Below, in pieces: positions 24,345 through 33,004 of a DNA stretch of 64,000 nt. Within the stretch, counting starts at the first letter, position 1, and each line of letters opens with the position of its first letter. This DNA is from Pseudomonadota bacterium (GTDB taxonomy: Bacteria; Pseudomonadota; Gammaproteobacteria; Burkholderiales; Burkholderiaceae_C): contig JAKOZT010000037.1 in the NCBI GenBank assembly GCA_029779845.1, forward strand, positions 124,001-188,000, written 5' to 3'. The position numbers and the translations under genes were made by a program. A model generated the notes under the pieces. That model was not told the DNA's origin. It ran no database searches and worked only from the letters and a program-made list of their open reading frames with translations.

Positions 24345-25058
24345 ATGTACACCGCCAAGGGCCGCCTCGACCTCGATTCGATGCTCAAGCAGTACAGCCC
24401 GCTGGTGCGGCGCCTCGCCCACCAGATGATCGCCAAGCTGCCGGCCAACGTGGAGCTGGACGACCTGATCCAGGTCGGCATGATCGGCCTGGCCGACGCG
24501 CTGAGCCGCTTCGACGAGGCGCAGGGCGTGCAGTTCGAGACCTTCGCGACGCAGCGCATCCGCGGCGCGATGCTCGACGAGCTGCGCGGCAACGACTACC
24601 TCTCGCGCGGCACGCGCAAGCAGCAGCGCTCGATCGAATCGGCGGTGCACAAGCTGGAGCAGAAGCTCGGCCGCGCGCCGGCCGAGAGCGAGATCGCGCG
24701 CGAGATGGGCATGAGCCTGATCGAGTACCAGGAGCTGCTCGGCAAGGTGCGCGGCACGCAGCTCGTGTACCTGGAGGACATGAGCGGCGACGACGGCGAC
24801 AACGACTACCTCGACCGCCACGTCGCCGACGAACAGGCCAATCCGCTCGCGCAGCTGCAGGACCACCGCATGCGCGAGGCCCTGGTCGAAGCGATCAAGC
24901 ACCTGCCCGAGCGCGAGCAGTACGTGATGTCGATGTACTACGAGCACGACATGAACCTCAAGGAGATCGCGGCGGTGCTCAAGGTCACCGAGTCGCGCGT
25001 CTGCCAGCTGCACAGCCAGTCGATCGCGCGGCTGCGCGTCAAGCTGCGGGAATACTGA
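24345..25058 (+). CDS. fliA: Flagellar sigma factor FliA (sigma-28)
   Basis: A 237-residue sigma-70-family factor with region 2 (HQMIAKLPANVELDDLIQVG, FETFATQRIRGAMLDELR) and region 4 (KHLPEREQYVMSMYYEHDMNLKEIAAVLKVTESRVCQLH, read in pieces), the FliA/WhiG subtype. It should drive the late flagellar promoters, three candidates for which lie in this window. I choose the ATG at 24345 because AGGGAG lies six bases upstream; the in-frame TTG and ATG at 24324 and 24327 overlap the flhG-like gene and lack a site. The next gene shares the last base of its stop. Confidence 0.96.
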   Translation: MYTAKGRLDLDSMLKQYSPLVRRLAHQMIAKLPANVELDDLIQVGMIGLADALSRFDEAQGVQFETFATQRIRGAMLDELRGNDYLSRGTRKQQRSIESAVHKLEQKLGRAPAESEIAREMGMSLIEYQELLGKVRGTQLVYLEDMSGDDGDNDYLDRHVADEQANPLAQLQDHRMREALVEAIKHLPEREQYVMSMYYEHDMNLKEIAAVLKVTESRVCQLHSQSIARLRVKLREY

Positions 25059-25789
25059 TGACGGCGCTGCGCTGGCCGCTGCCGGCGCTGCTCGCCTGGG
25101 GCGCGTGCTGGGCGCTGTTCGTCGCGCTGTCGCGCACCGCCGCGCCCTTGCCGCTGGCGCTCGCGCTGGCCGCGGCGCTCGGCCTCGTGCTGGCGCTGCC
25201 GGCGGCCACGCGCTGGCGGCGGGTGTTCGTCGCGGCGGGCTTTCCGCTCTCGCTCGCGGCTTCCGGCCTGGTCGCGGCGCTGCCGGGCTGGGCCTGGCTG
25301 CTCGCGCTGGCGCTGCTGGCGCTGGTCTACCCGCTCAATGCCTGGCGCGATGCGCCGATGTTCCCGACCCCGGCCGGCGCGCTGCGCGGCCTGGCCGCGC
25401 TGGCGCCGCTGCCCGAAGGCGCATCGGCGCTCGATGCGGGATGCGGGCTCGGCGACGGCCTGCGCGAGCTGCATCGCGAGTATCCGCACGCGCGGCTCGA
25501 AGGCGTCGAATGGAGCTGGCCGCTGCGCCTGGGCTGCGCGCTGCGCTGCCGCCATGCAGGCGTGACGCGCGGCGACCTGTGGGCCTCGGACTGGTCGCGC
25601 TTCGACTTGGTCTATCTCTTCCAGCGCCCCGAGAGCATGCCGCGCGCGATAGCCAAGGCGCGCGCCGAGCTGCGCCCCGGCGCCTGGCTTGCCAGCCTGG
25701 AATTCGAAGCGCCAGGCATTCGCCCGAGCGCCGTGCTGCGCGAACCCGGCCGCAAGCCGGTGTGGCTGTACCGCGCGCCGCTGCCCTAG
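25058..25789 (+). CDS. Membrane-anchored class I methyltransferase-like protein
   Basis: A 243-residue protein that begins on the fliA stop codon (TGATG). Residues 1-90 form three or four hydrophobic segments; the rest is a small Rossmann methyltransferase with the SAM motif ALDAGCGLGDG (about 127-137) and FDLVYLFQRPESM at the position of motif III/IV. It lacks most of the C-terminal substrate region. The function is unknown. Tight coupling with fliA points to a motility-related role such as membrane or flagellin modification, but that is inference. A generic membrane methyltransferase is the safe name. Confidence 0.75.
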   Translation: MTALRWPLPALLAWGACWALFVALSRTAAPLPLALALAAALGLVLALPAATRWRRVFVAAGFPLSLAASGLVAALPGWAWLLALALLALVYPLNAWRDAPMFPTPAGALRGLAALAPLPEGASALDAGCGLGDGLRELHREYPHARLEGVEWSWPLRLGCALRCRHAGVTRGDLWASDWSRFDLVYLFQRPESMPRAIAKARAELRPGAWLASLEFEAPGIRPSAVLREPGRKPVWLYRAPLP

Positions 25790-25815
25790 CCGCGGCCGGC
25801 TACGATGCCGCCATC

Positions 25816-26442
25816 GTGGCCGACCCGGACCCCCACCTTCTTCCCGGCGAACAGCCGGCGCTGCTGGACGCCGCGCGCGCGCTGCTGCAGCCGCTGGCGC
25901 GCCTGGCGGTGGCGCGCGGCCTGACGCATGCGACGGTCGACGAGATGCTGCGCGCCGCCTTCGTCGAGAGGGCGCACGCGGCCTATCCGCAGCTGCTGGC
26001 GCACCGCCGCGTCAGCCGCATCAGCGCGGCCACCGGCATCAACCGGCGCGAGGTGACGCGCCTGCTCGAAGCGCGCCGGAGCCGCAGCGCGCCGGCGCGC
26101 TCCTACCCGAGCGAGCTGTTCGCGCGCTGGACCACGCACCCCGACTACCTCGACGCCGACGGCCGCGCGCGCTCGCTGCCGCGCCTGGGCGCCGCGCCGA
26201 GCTTCGAGGCGCTGGCGCACTCGGTGACGCGCGACATGCACCCGCGCAGCCTGCTCGAGGAGCTGATCCGCCTGGGCCTGGCCGAGCACGACGAGGCGGC
26301 CGACAGCGTGGCGCTGAGCCGCGCCGCCTTCGCGCCGCGCGGCGACGACGCGCGCCGCCTCGCGCTGCTGACGGCCCGCCTCGGCGAGCTGCTCGACGCG
26401 GCGGTCGACGAACTGCTGGCGCCCGCCGCGAAGCCCGACTGA
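25816..26442 (+). CDS. DUF6502-family protein
   Basis: About 208 residues from a GTG at 25816. The N-terminal part (LLQPLARLAVARGLTHATV, FVERAHA, VSRISAATGINRREVTRLL) matches the DUF6502 pattern, which includes a helix-turn-helix-like segment. The C-terminal part is helical. Members occur widely in beta- and gamma-proteobacteria and have no assigned function; DNA binding is possible. No better start is seen; an ATG at 25805 is out of frame. It ends the rightward cluster and faces polA across the palindromic intergenic block. Confidence 0.65.
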   Translation: MADPDPHLLPGEQPALLDAARALLQPLARLAVARGLTHATVDEMLRAAFVERAHAAYPQLLAHRRVSRISAATGINRREVTRLLEARRSRSAPARSYPSELFARWTTHPDYLDADGRARSLPRLGAAPSFEALAHSVTRDMHPRSLLEELIRLGLAEHDEAADSVALSRAAFAPRGDDARRLALLTARLGELLDAAVDELLAPAAKPD

Positions 26443-26490
26443 TACCGACAAGCGATCAATCGTTCAGAAAGCCGGCAGCGTGGTCCAGGC

Positions 26491-26652
26491 GGCAAAGGGC
26501 CGTGCGACCCGCCCGCGGCGCTTCGATGAGACGGTCGGCCCTGCGGGCCGACTGCCTTGCGCTGCTCGGTCTCGCGGCCCCGCCGCGGAACGAGCCCTGC
26601 GCTGCTCAGCGTCTCACAGGCGCGCCGCGAGCGGCCCGCACGGCCCTTTGCG
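26491..26652. repeat. Imperfect palindrome A of the DUF6502-polA intergenic block
   Basis: The arm 26491-26533 is complementary to 26610-26652 at 35 of 43 positions. Nested inside is a perfect 8-bp hairpin GTCGGCCC-TGC-GGGCCGAC (26534-26552). The region from 26443 to 27007 holds no gene that I can support; the short frames in it have no domain character. Confidence 0.7.
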
Positions 26653-26697
26653 GAACCAGAGGTGGCATGCCAGCTGATTGCATGCCACCGTAGGTTC
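26653..26697. repeat. Perfect hairpin B and dispersed repeat copy 2
   Basis: GGTGGCATGC (26661-26670) and GCATGCCACC (26680-26689) are a perfect 10-bp inverted repeat with a 9-base loop; GAACC (26653-26657) and GGTTC (26693-26697) extend the stem. Half of it recurs at 11823-11850. There is no T-run, so it is not a standard terminator. Confidence 0.75.
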
Positions 26698-26698
26698 A

Positions 26699-26934
26699 GC
26701 GCGGCAGGCGCGGCCCCGTGGGGGCGACTTGGGTGGCGGCGAGAAGCGCAGCGTCAGGGGGCGGCGCGCGTGAGCGCGCTTCGTGAACTGACTTGCCGCC
26801 GCTTGTTCGAACGCAGTGAGCGCAGCGAACGAAGTGAGTTGGGCGGCAGCCCCCTGGCGCGAGCATCACAGCGCAGTCGGCGCTCAGCGCCGACCGCCAC
26901 CGCAGGAGCCCCCACGGGGCCGTGCCTGCCGCGC
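26699..26934. repeat. Large palindrome C of the DUF6502-polA intergenic block
   Basis: The outer arms 26699-26724 and 26909-26934 are complementary at 25 of 26 positions. Inside are further complementary pieces (CAGGGGGC at 26755-26762 with GCCCCCTG at 26848-26855), the palindrome GTTCGAAC and two related short repeats, CGCAGTGAG and CGAAGTGAG. Such mosaic palindromes are typical of non-coding intergenic repeats in Burkholderiales. Confidence 0.7.
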
Positions 26935-27007
26935 CGCTGCGGCGCATCCACGACAAGAACGCGCCCGCCCCGAGCCGCGCTTTGATGCCATTGATCGCAA
27001 CGTCGTA

Positions 27008-29731
27008 TCAGTGCGCGCGATCCCAGTTCGGCCCGACGCCCACCTCCGCCAGCAGCGGCACCTTCATCTGCGGCGCCACGCCGGCCATCACGCGCGGCAC
27101 GGCCTCGCGCGCCCAGGCGATCTCGGCCTCGGGCACCTCGAAGACCAGTTCGTCGTGCACCTGCATGATCATCCTGGTCGCTCGCTGTTCGCGGTCGAGC
27201 AGCGCCTGCACCTCGATCATCGCCAGCTTGATCAGGTCGGCCGCGGTGCCCTGCATCGGCGCGTTGATCGCCTGGCGCTCGGCGCCGCTGCGGCGCGGGC
27301 CGTTGCCGCCGTTGATGTCGGGCAGGTAGATGCGCCGGCCGAACAGCGTCTCGACGTAGCCCCTGGCCTTGGCCGAGGCGCGCGTCTCGTCCATGTAGCG
27401 CTTGACGCCCGCGAAGCGCTGGAAGTAGCGCTCGATGTAGATGGCCGCCGCGGCGCGCTCGATGCCCAGGCTCTGCGCCAGCCCGAACGCGCCCATGCCG
27501 TAGATCAGCCCGAAATTGATGGTCTTGGCGTAGCGGCGCTGCTCGGAGGTCACCTGCTCGGGCGGGATGCCGAACACTTCGCTGGCGGTGGCGCGGTGCA
27601 CGTCCATGCCGTCGGCGAAGGCCTTCAGCAGGCCCGGATCCTCGCTGATGTGCGCCATGATGCGCAGCTCGATCTGCGAGTAGTCGGCCGACAGGATCGC
27701 GTGCCCCGGCGGCGCGATGAAGGCCTCGCGCACGCGCCGGCCTTCGGGCGTGCGGATCGGGATGTTCTGCAGGTTCGGGTCGTTGCTCGCCAGCCGCCCC
27801 GTCACCGCCACCGCCTGCGCGTAGTTGGTGTGCACGCGGCCGGTGTCGGGGTTCACCATCTGCGGCAGCTTGTCGGTGTAGGTGCCCTTGAGCTTGGCGA
27901 GGCTGCGGTGCTCCAGCAGCTTGGCCGGCAGCGGGTAGTCGGCGGCGAGTTCGGCGAGCACCTCCTCGTCGGTGGACGGCGTGCCGCTGGCGGTCTTCTT
28001 CCTCACCGGCAGGCCGAGCTTGCCGAACAGGATCTCGCCGATCTGCTTCGGGCTGCCGAGATTGAAGGGCTGGCCGGCCAGTTCGTGCGCCTCGCGCTCC
28101 AGCGCCATCAGGCGTTCGGCCAGTTCCTGGCTCTGGCGCGCCAGCACCGCGGCGTCGATCAGCACGCCGTTGCGCTCGATGCGGCCCAGCACCGCGGCGC
28201 TGGGCATCTCGATCTTCTCGTAGACGTAGAGCGGCCCGGGCTGCTGCTGCAACTGCGGCCACAGCACCTGGTGCACGTGCAGCGTCATGTCGCTGTCCTC
28301 GCACGAATACTCCGAGGCGCGCGCGATGTCCACCTGCGCGAACGGGATCTGGTGCACGCCCTTGCCGCACACGTCCTCGTAGCTCAGGCCGCTGCGGCCG
28401 AGGTGGCGCGAAGCCAGGCTCTCCAGGCTGTGCGGCTTGTGCGCTTCGAGCACGTAGCTCTGCAGCAGCGTGTCGTGCACGTAGCCGCGCACCGCGATGC
28501 CGGCGTTGTCGAACACGTGCGCGTCGTACTTGATGTTCTGGCCGAGCTTGGGCCGGGCTTCGTTCTCCAGCCAGGGTTTCAGCGCGGCCAGCACCTCGTC
28601 CGCGTCGAGCTGCTCGGCCACGCCGGCGTAGTCGTGGCGCAGCGGGATGTAGGCGGCATCGCCCACCTGCACCGCGAGCGAGATGCCGACGATGCGCGCG
28701 CGCATCGGGTCGAGCGAATCGGTCTCGGTGTCGATCGCGGTGAGATCGGCCGCGGCTATGCGCGCCAGCCAGCGTTGCAGCGCCTCGTGCGTCAGCACCG
28801 TCTCGTAGATCCTGGTCACGGCCGCGGCGGGCGGCGGCGGCGCTTCGGCGGCCAGCTCGGCATCGCCTTCCAGATCGCGCTTCCAGCTCTTGAAGCCGTA
28901 GCGCGTGTAGAAGTCGAGCAGCCCGGCCTTGTCGACCGGCTTGAGCGCCAGCGCGTCCAGCGCGGGGAAGCCGGGCACGTCGGCGCTCAGGTCGCAGTCG
29001 GTGGCCACGGTCACCAGCTTGCGGCCGGTGGGCAGCCAATCGAGCGCCTTGCGCAGGTTCTCGCCGGCCACGCCCTTGATCGAAGCAGCGGCGGCGATCA
29101 CGCCGTCCAGCGAGCCGTGCTCGGCGATCCACTTCGCCGCGGTCTTCGGGCCGACCTTGTCGACCCCCGGGATGTTGTCGACCGCGTCGCCCGTGAGCGT
29201 CAGGTAGTCGACGATGCGCTGCGGCGGCACGCCGAACTTGGCGCTCACCGCCGCCACGTCGAGCTTCTCGTTGCTCATCGTGTTGATCAGCGTCACGTGC
29301 TCGTCGACGAGCTGCGCCAGGTCCTTGTCGCCGGTGGAGATCACCACCTCGTGGCCGTCCTGAGCAGCGATGCGCGCCAGCGTGCCGATCGCGTCGTCGG
29401 CCTCGATGCCGGGCACCATCAGCACCGGCCAGCCGAGCAGCTTGACCACCTCGTGGATCGGCTCGATCTGGCGCGCCAGGTCCTCCGGCATCGGCGCGCG
29501 CTGCGCCTTGTACTCGGCATACCACTCGTTGCGGAAGGTATCGCCCTTGGCGTCGAACACGCAGGCGGCGTGCGCCGGCTGCACGTCGGCCAGCGCGCGC
29601 TTGAGCATCGCCACCATGCCGTGGATCGCGCCGGTCGGGAAGCCGTCGCCGCTGCGCAGGTCGGGCAGCGCGTGGTAGGCGCGATACAGGTAGCTGGAGC
29701 CGTCCACCAGCAGCAGGGTCTTGGTCGTCAT
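27008..29731 (-). CDS. polA: DNA polymerase I
   Basis: A 907-residue Pol I with all three domains. The 5'-3' exonuclease (about 1-290) starts LLLVDGSSYLYRAYHALP. The 3'-5' proofreading domain (about 310-500) keeps IDTETDS, so the metal site appears intact. The polymerase domain has ADYSQIELR (motif A), the O-helix area RRYAKTINFGLIYGMG and MQVHDELVFEV (motif C). It fills gaps in repair and removes Okazaki primers. I start at 29731 (MTTKTLLLVDG); the upstream TTG at 29749 adds only six residues. It is divergent from the DUF2782 gene across 40 bp. Confidence 0.97.
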   Translation of the reverse strand: MTTKTLLLVDGSSYLYRAYHALPDLRSGDGFPTGAIHGMVAMLKRALADVQPAHAACVFDAKGDTFRNEWYAEYKAQRAPMPEDLARQIEPIHEVVKLLGWPVLMVPGIEADDAIGTLARIAAQDGHEVVISTGDKDLAQLVDEHVTLINTMSNEKLDVAAVSAKFGVPPQRIVDYLTLTGDAVDNIPGVDKVGPKTAAKWIAEHGSLDGVIAAAASIKGVAGENLRKALDWLPTGRKLVTVATDCDLSADVPGFPALDALALKPVDKAGLLDFYTRYGFKSWKRDLEGDAELAAEAPPPPAAAVTRIYETVLTHEALQRWLARIAAADLTAIDTETDSLDPMRARIVGISLAVQVGDAAYIPLRHDYAGVAEQLDADEVLAALKPWLENEARPKLGQNIKYDAHVFDNAGIAVRGYVHDTLLQSYVLEAHKPHSLESLASRHLGRSGLSYEDVCGKGVHQIPFAQVDIARASEYSCEDSDMTLHVHQVLWPQLQQQPGPLYVYEKIEMPSAAVLGRIERNGVLIDAAVLARQSQELAERLMALEREAHELAGQPFNLGSPKQIGEILFGKLGLPVRKKTASGTPSTDEEVLAELAADYPLPAKLLEHRSLAKLKGTYTDKLPQMVNPDTGRVHTNYAQAVAVTGRLASNDPNLQNIPIRTPEGRRVREAFIAPPGHAILSADYSQIELRIMAHISEDPGLLKAFADGMDVHRATASEVFGIPPEQVTSEQRRYAKTINFGLIYGMGAFGLAQSLGIERAAAAIYIERYFQRFAGVKRYMDETRASAKARGYVETLFGRRIYLPDINGGNGPRRSGAERQAINAPMQGTAADLIKLAMIEVQALLDREQRATRMIMQVHDELVFEVPEAEIAWAREAVPRVMAGVAPQMKVPLLAEVGVGPNWDRAH

Positions 29732-29771
29732 GGCGGGATTGTGGAGCAAGGGTGCCGCCTAGAATGAGCGC

Positions 29772-30104
29772 ATGAACGCCCGTCACGCCGTCATTGCCCT
29801 GGCCCTCGCGGCACCCGCCGCGGTGTTCGCGCAGGCTGCGCCGCAGGGCGCCGCGTCCGCCGCCGCGCCCAACGCCGCCGAAGGCGAGCCGCGCGTGCAG
29901 CACATCGTGCACGAGGACGAAGGCGCGCGCATCGAGGAGCTGCGCGTGCGCGGCGCGACGCAGCGCATCACCGTGAACCCCAAGGTCGGCACCACGCGCG
30001 GCTACGAGATCCTCACCGGCGACGGCTCGCGCGATCTCGGCGAGGGCGTCAACACCTCGCGCGGCGCGGCCGGCAAGCGGGTGTGGAACGTGCTCAATTT
30101 CTGA
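29772..30104 (+). CDS. DUF2782 periplasmic protein
   Basis: A 110-residue exported protein: a signal peptide ending near AVFAQA, a low-complexity Ala-rich stretch, then the DUF2782 core (EPRVQHIVHEDEGARIEELRVRG and YEILTGDG...RVWNVLNF, in pieces). The function is not known. The order polA-DUF2782-thrB is kept in Pseudomonas and many proteobacteria, which supports the call. thrB starts 8 bp later. Confidence 0.85.
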   Translation: MNARHAVIALALAAPAAVFAQAAPQGAASAAAPNAAEGEPRVQHIVHEDEGARIEELRVRGATQRITVNPKVGTTRGYEILTGDGSRDLGEGVNTSRGAAGKRVWNVLNF

Positions 30105-30111
30105 CCGGGGC

Positions 30112-31086
30112 ATGGCGGTCTACACCGAGGTCTCGTTCGACGAGGCAGCCGGCCTGTTCGCCCGGCTCGACACCGGCGCGCTGACGGCGCTGCAGCCGAT
30201 CGCCAGCGGCATCGAGAACACCAACTACTTCGCCGACAGCGCGCGCGGCCGCTACGTGCTGACGCTGTTCGAGCGCCTGACGCACGCGCAACTGCCCTTC
30301 TACCTGCTGCTGATGAAGCACCTCGCCGAGCGCGGCATCCCGGTGCCGCGCCCGCATGCGGATGCGAACGGCGCGCTGCTGCACACGCTGGCCGGCAAGC
30401 CGGCCGCGGTGGTCGACCGGCTGCGCGGCCGCCACCACCTCGCGCCCGACGCGGCGCACTGCGCGCTGGTGGGCGACATGCTCGCGCGCATGCACCTCGC
30501 GGCGCGCGACTTCGCGCCCTTCCAGCCCAATCTGCGCGGCCTCGCGTGGTGGGCCGAGACGGTGCCGGTGATCGAGCCCTTCGTCGCGCAGGATCTGGCC
30601 GCGCTGCTGCGCGACGAACTCGCCTTCCAGCAGCAGCTCGCCGCCTCGCCGGCCTGCGCCGGCCTGCCGCGCGGCGCGATCCATGCCGACCTGTTCCGCG
30701 ACAACGTGATGTTCGAGGCGGGCGAAGACGGCGCCGACCGCCTCGCCGGCTTCTTCGACTTCTACTTCGCCGGCGTCGACACGCTGCTGTTCGACATCGG
30801 CGTGTGCCTGAACGACTGGTGCATCGACCTGGAAAGCGGCCGCCTCGCCGAAGACCGCGCCAACGCCTTCGTGGCCGCCTACGATGCCGTGCGGCCGCTC
30901 GACGGCGCCGAGCTGCGCGCGCTGCCGGCGCTGATGCGCGCCGCGGCGCTGCGCTTCTGGATCTCGCGCCTGTGGGACCTGCACCTGCCGCGCGACGCGC
31001 AGCTGCTGACGCCGCACGACCCCACGCACTTCGAGCGCGTGCTGCGCGCGCGCCGCGAGGCGCCTTGGCACTACACCCGTCCATGA
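30112..31086 (+). CDS. thrB: Homoserine kinase ThrB (aminoglycoside-phosphotransferase fold)
   Basis: A 324-residue kinase that phosphorylates homoserine in threonine synthesis. It belongs to the APH-fold group used by Pseudomonas and beta-proteobacteria, not the GHMP-fold enzyme of E. coli. The catalytic loop [12 protein letters not shown] and the metal-binding [16 protein letters not shown] are present, with the N-terminal [12 protein letters not shown] nucleotide loop. Downstream genes are coupled: its stop overlaps the next start as ATGA. Confidence 0.95.
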   Translation: MAVYTEVSFDEAAGLFARLDTGALTALQPIASGIENTNYFADSARGRYVLTLFERLTHAQLPFYLLLMKHLAERGIPVPRPHADANGALLHTLAGKPAAVVDRLRGRHHLAPDAAHCALVGDMLARMHLAARDFAPFQPNLRGLAWWAETVPVIEPFVAQDLAALLRDELAFQQQLAASPACAGLPRGAIHADLFRDNVMFEAGEDGADRLAGFFDFYFAGVDTLLFDIGVCLNDWCIDLESGRLAEDRANAFVAAYDAVRPLDGAELRALPALMRAAALRFWISRLWDLHLPRDAQLLTPHDPTHFERVLRARREAPWHYTRP

Positions 31087-31913
31087 GACTTCAAAGCGTC
31101 CCGCCGACCGCCGGCATCGCCTGGGTGCGCCAGGGCTGGCGCATCTTCGGCCGCCAGCCGATCGCCTTCAGCGCGCTGTTCGCCGCCTTCCTGTTCGCGA
31201 TCTTCGCGCTGACGCTGCTGCCGCTGATCGGCCCGCTGCTGCTGCTCGCGCTGCTGCCGCTGGGCTCGCTGGGCTTCATGATCGGCACGCGCGAGGCGCA
31301 GCAGGGCCGCGTGCCGCTGCCGCGCGTGTTCGTCGAGCCGCTGCGGCGCGGGCCGCGGCCGCTGCGCGCCTTCGTCGTGCTGGGCGTGGTGTACGCCGTC
31401 GCCAGCGTGGCGATCATCAACCTCGCCGAATGGGCCGACGGCGGCGCGCTCGAGCGGCTGATGGAAGTGCTGGCCGACGGCAAGGCCACGCCCGAGGACG
31501 TGATCGCGCGCATCGCCGACCCGCAGTTGGCGCTCGGCGTCGCGCTGCGCTTCGGGCTGGCCGGGCTGCTGTCGATTCCGTTCTGGCATGCGCCGGCGCT
31601 GGTGCACTGGGGCGCGCAGGGCGCGGCGCAGTCGCTCTTTTCCAGCACGCTGGCGATCTGGCGCAACAAGGGCGCCTTCGTCGCCTTCGCGCTCGCCTGG
31701 GGCGCGCTGGTGCTGGCCGCCGGCGCGGCCGCCAACCTCGCCGGCACGCTGCTCGGCGCGCCGCAGGTGGTGGCGGTGCTGGCGATGCCGGCCTCGCTGC
31801 TGCTGTCCACCGTGTTCTACGCTTCGCTGTATTTCAGCTTCGCCGACTGCTTCGCCGGCTCCGATGTGCACGAGGCGGCGGCGCTTCCTCCCACCACCGA
31901 AAGCCCACCATGA
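31083..31913 (+). CDS. BPSS1780-type membrane protein
   Basis: A 276-residue integral membrane protein with about six hydrophobic helices (near 27-65, 68-85, 105-125, 165-185, 203-228 and 232-258). The conserved start [20 protein letters not shown] and the [17 protein letters not shown] segment match a family common in Burkholderiales and of unknown function. It is coupled to thrB and to the SDR gene by ATGA overlaps, though it has no evident link to threonine synthesis. Confidence 0.8.
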   Translation: MRLQSVPPTAGIAWVRQGWRIFGRQPIAFSALFAAFLFAIFALTLLPLIGPLLLLALLPLGSLGFMIGTREAQQGRVPLPRVFVEPLRRGPRPLRAFVVLGVVYAVASVAIINLAEWADGGALERLMEVLADGKATPEDVIARIADPQLALGVALRFGLAGLLSIPFWHAPALVHWGAQGAAQSLFSSTLAIWRNKGAFVAFALAWGALVLAAGAAANLAGTLLGAPQVVAVLAMPASLLLSTVFYASLYFSFADCFAGSDVHEAAALPPTTESPP

Positions 31914-32671
31914 GCAACACCTCCCGCGTCGCCCTCGTCACCGGCGCCGGCAGCGGCATCGGCCGCGCCTGCGCGCTCGCCCTGCATGCGGCGGGTTACC
32001 ACGTCGTGCTGGCCGGGCGGCGGCTCGATGCGCTCAACGAGACCATCGCGCAGGCGAGCGGCGGCGGCGACGCCGGGCTGCTCGCCGTGTCCACCGACGT
32101 GGGCGACCCGGCCTCGGTGAAGGCGCTGTTCGCGAAGACGAAAGAAGCCTTCGGCCGCCTCGACGTGCTGTTCAACAACGCCGGCATGGGCGCGCCGGCG
32201 GTGCCGATGGAAGACCTGACGTACGAGCAGTGGAAGGCCGTGGTCGACGTCAACCTGACCGGGCCCTTCCTGTGCACGCAGGAGGCGATCCGCTTGATGA
32301 AAAGCCAGACGCCGCAAGGCGGGCGCATCATCAACAATGGCTCGATCTCGGCCCACGCGCCGCGGCCCTTCACCGCGCCCTACACGGCCACCAAGCACGC
32401 CATCAGCGGCCTGACGCGCAGCACCGCGCTCGACGGCCGGCGCCACAACATCGCCTGCGGCCAGATCGACATCGGCAACGCCGCCACCGAGATGACCGAG
32501 CGCATGGCCGCCGGCGTGATCCAGGCCGACGGCAGCATCAAGGTCGAGGCGCGCATGGACGTCAGGCACGTGGCCGACGCGGTGGTGCACATGGCCAGCC
32601 TGCCGCTGGACGCCAACGTGCTGTTCATGACGGTGATGGCCACCACGATGCCCTTCGTCGGGCGCGGCTGA
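31910..32671 (+). CDS. SDR-family oxidoreductase
   Basis: A 253-residue classical short-chain dehydrogenase/reductase: TGAGSGIG (12-19) for NAD(P), NNAGMG, the catalytic Ser of NGSISAHAP and YTATKHA with Tyr and Lys. Arg in LAGRR suggests NADP preference. It should reduce or oxidise an alcohol/carbonyl; the substrate is unknown. It is coupled to the membrane-protein gene. The GGGGCC repeat follows its stop. Confidence 0.88.
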   Translation: MSNTSRVALVTGAGSGIGRACALALHAAGYHVVLAGRRLDALNETIAQASGGGDAGLLAVSTDVGDPASVKALFAKTKEAFGRLDVLFNNAGMGAPAVPMEDLTYEQWKAVVDVNLTGPFLCTQEAIRLMKSQTPQGGRIINNGSISAHAPRPFTAPYTATKHAISGLTRSTALDGRRHNIACGQIDIGNAATEMTERMAAGVIQADGSIKVEARMDVRHVADAVVHMASLPLDANVLFMTVMATTMPFVGRG

Positions 32672-32673
32672 GC

Positions 32674-32703
32674 GGGGCCGGGGCCGGGGCCGGGGCCGGG
32701 GCC
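32674..32703. repeat. Five tandem GGGGCC hexamers
   Basis: Five perfect copies of GGGGCC fill the gap between the SDR stop and the stop of the convergent small-protein gene. The G-rich strand could form a G-quadruplex and the run is a likely site of copy-number change. Confidence 0.95.
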
Positions 32704-32711
32704 TGTTCGCC

Positions 32712-32972
32712 CTAGTGCATCTTGTCGCGCGGCGGCTTCTTGTCGAACGAATCGGGCGTGTAGACGTTGCCGTCGCGGCGCACGCCGCCGCGGGCGCGGC
32801 GGATCGCGTCGTCGGCGAGTTTCTGCGCGTGGCGCCGCGTGCGCGGCCAGCGCCACAGCCGCACGAAGAAGGCATCGAAGCGCTGGCGCCGCGCCGGCCC
32901 CAGGGCCAGGCGCAGCAGCATCACGGCGCAGGCGGCCAGCACGATGCCGGCCAACAGTTTCTCGACGATCAC
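32712..32972 (-). CDS. Small single-pass membrane protein, unknown function
   Basis: An 86-residue protein from a GTG at 32972, preceded by GGAGG five bases upstream. It has one hydrophobic helix (about residues 5-26, LLAGIVLAACAVMLLRLALG) and a basic tail with an Arg-rich stretch ending DSFDKKPPRDKMH. I do not recognise the family. It lies 32 bp downstream of the phoX gene in the same direction. Confidence 0.6.
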   Translation of the reverse strand: MIVEKLLAGIVLAACAVMLLRLALGPARRQRFDAFFVRLWRWPRTRRHAQKLADDAIRRARGGVRRDGNVYTPDSFDKKPPRDKMH

Positions 32973-33004
32973 ACGGGCCTCCGCATGCCCGTGATTCTGC
33001 CGCT

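Noticed and set aside
26491-26934. CRISPR array
   Set aside because: The repeats are inverted and nested, not direct repeats with regular spacers, and no cas genes are present.
26480-26999. Short open frames in the DUF6502-polA gap (for example 26480-26677 and 26696-26956)
   Set aside because: They follow the palindromic arms, are low-complexity and lack ribosome-binding sites.
26816-29767. A 983-codon plus-strand open frame opposite polA
   Set aside because: Antisense shadow of polA with His/Arg/Val-rich, featureless translation.
26754-30113. A 1119-codon minus-strand open frame over polA and upstream
   Set aside because: It is a GC-driven shadow frame, Arg/Ala-rich with no domains; polA is read in another frame with complete motifs.
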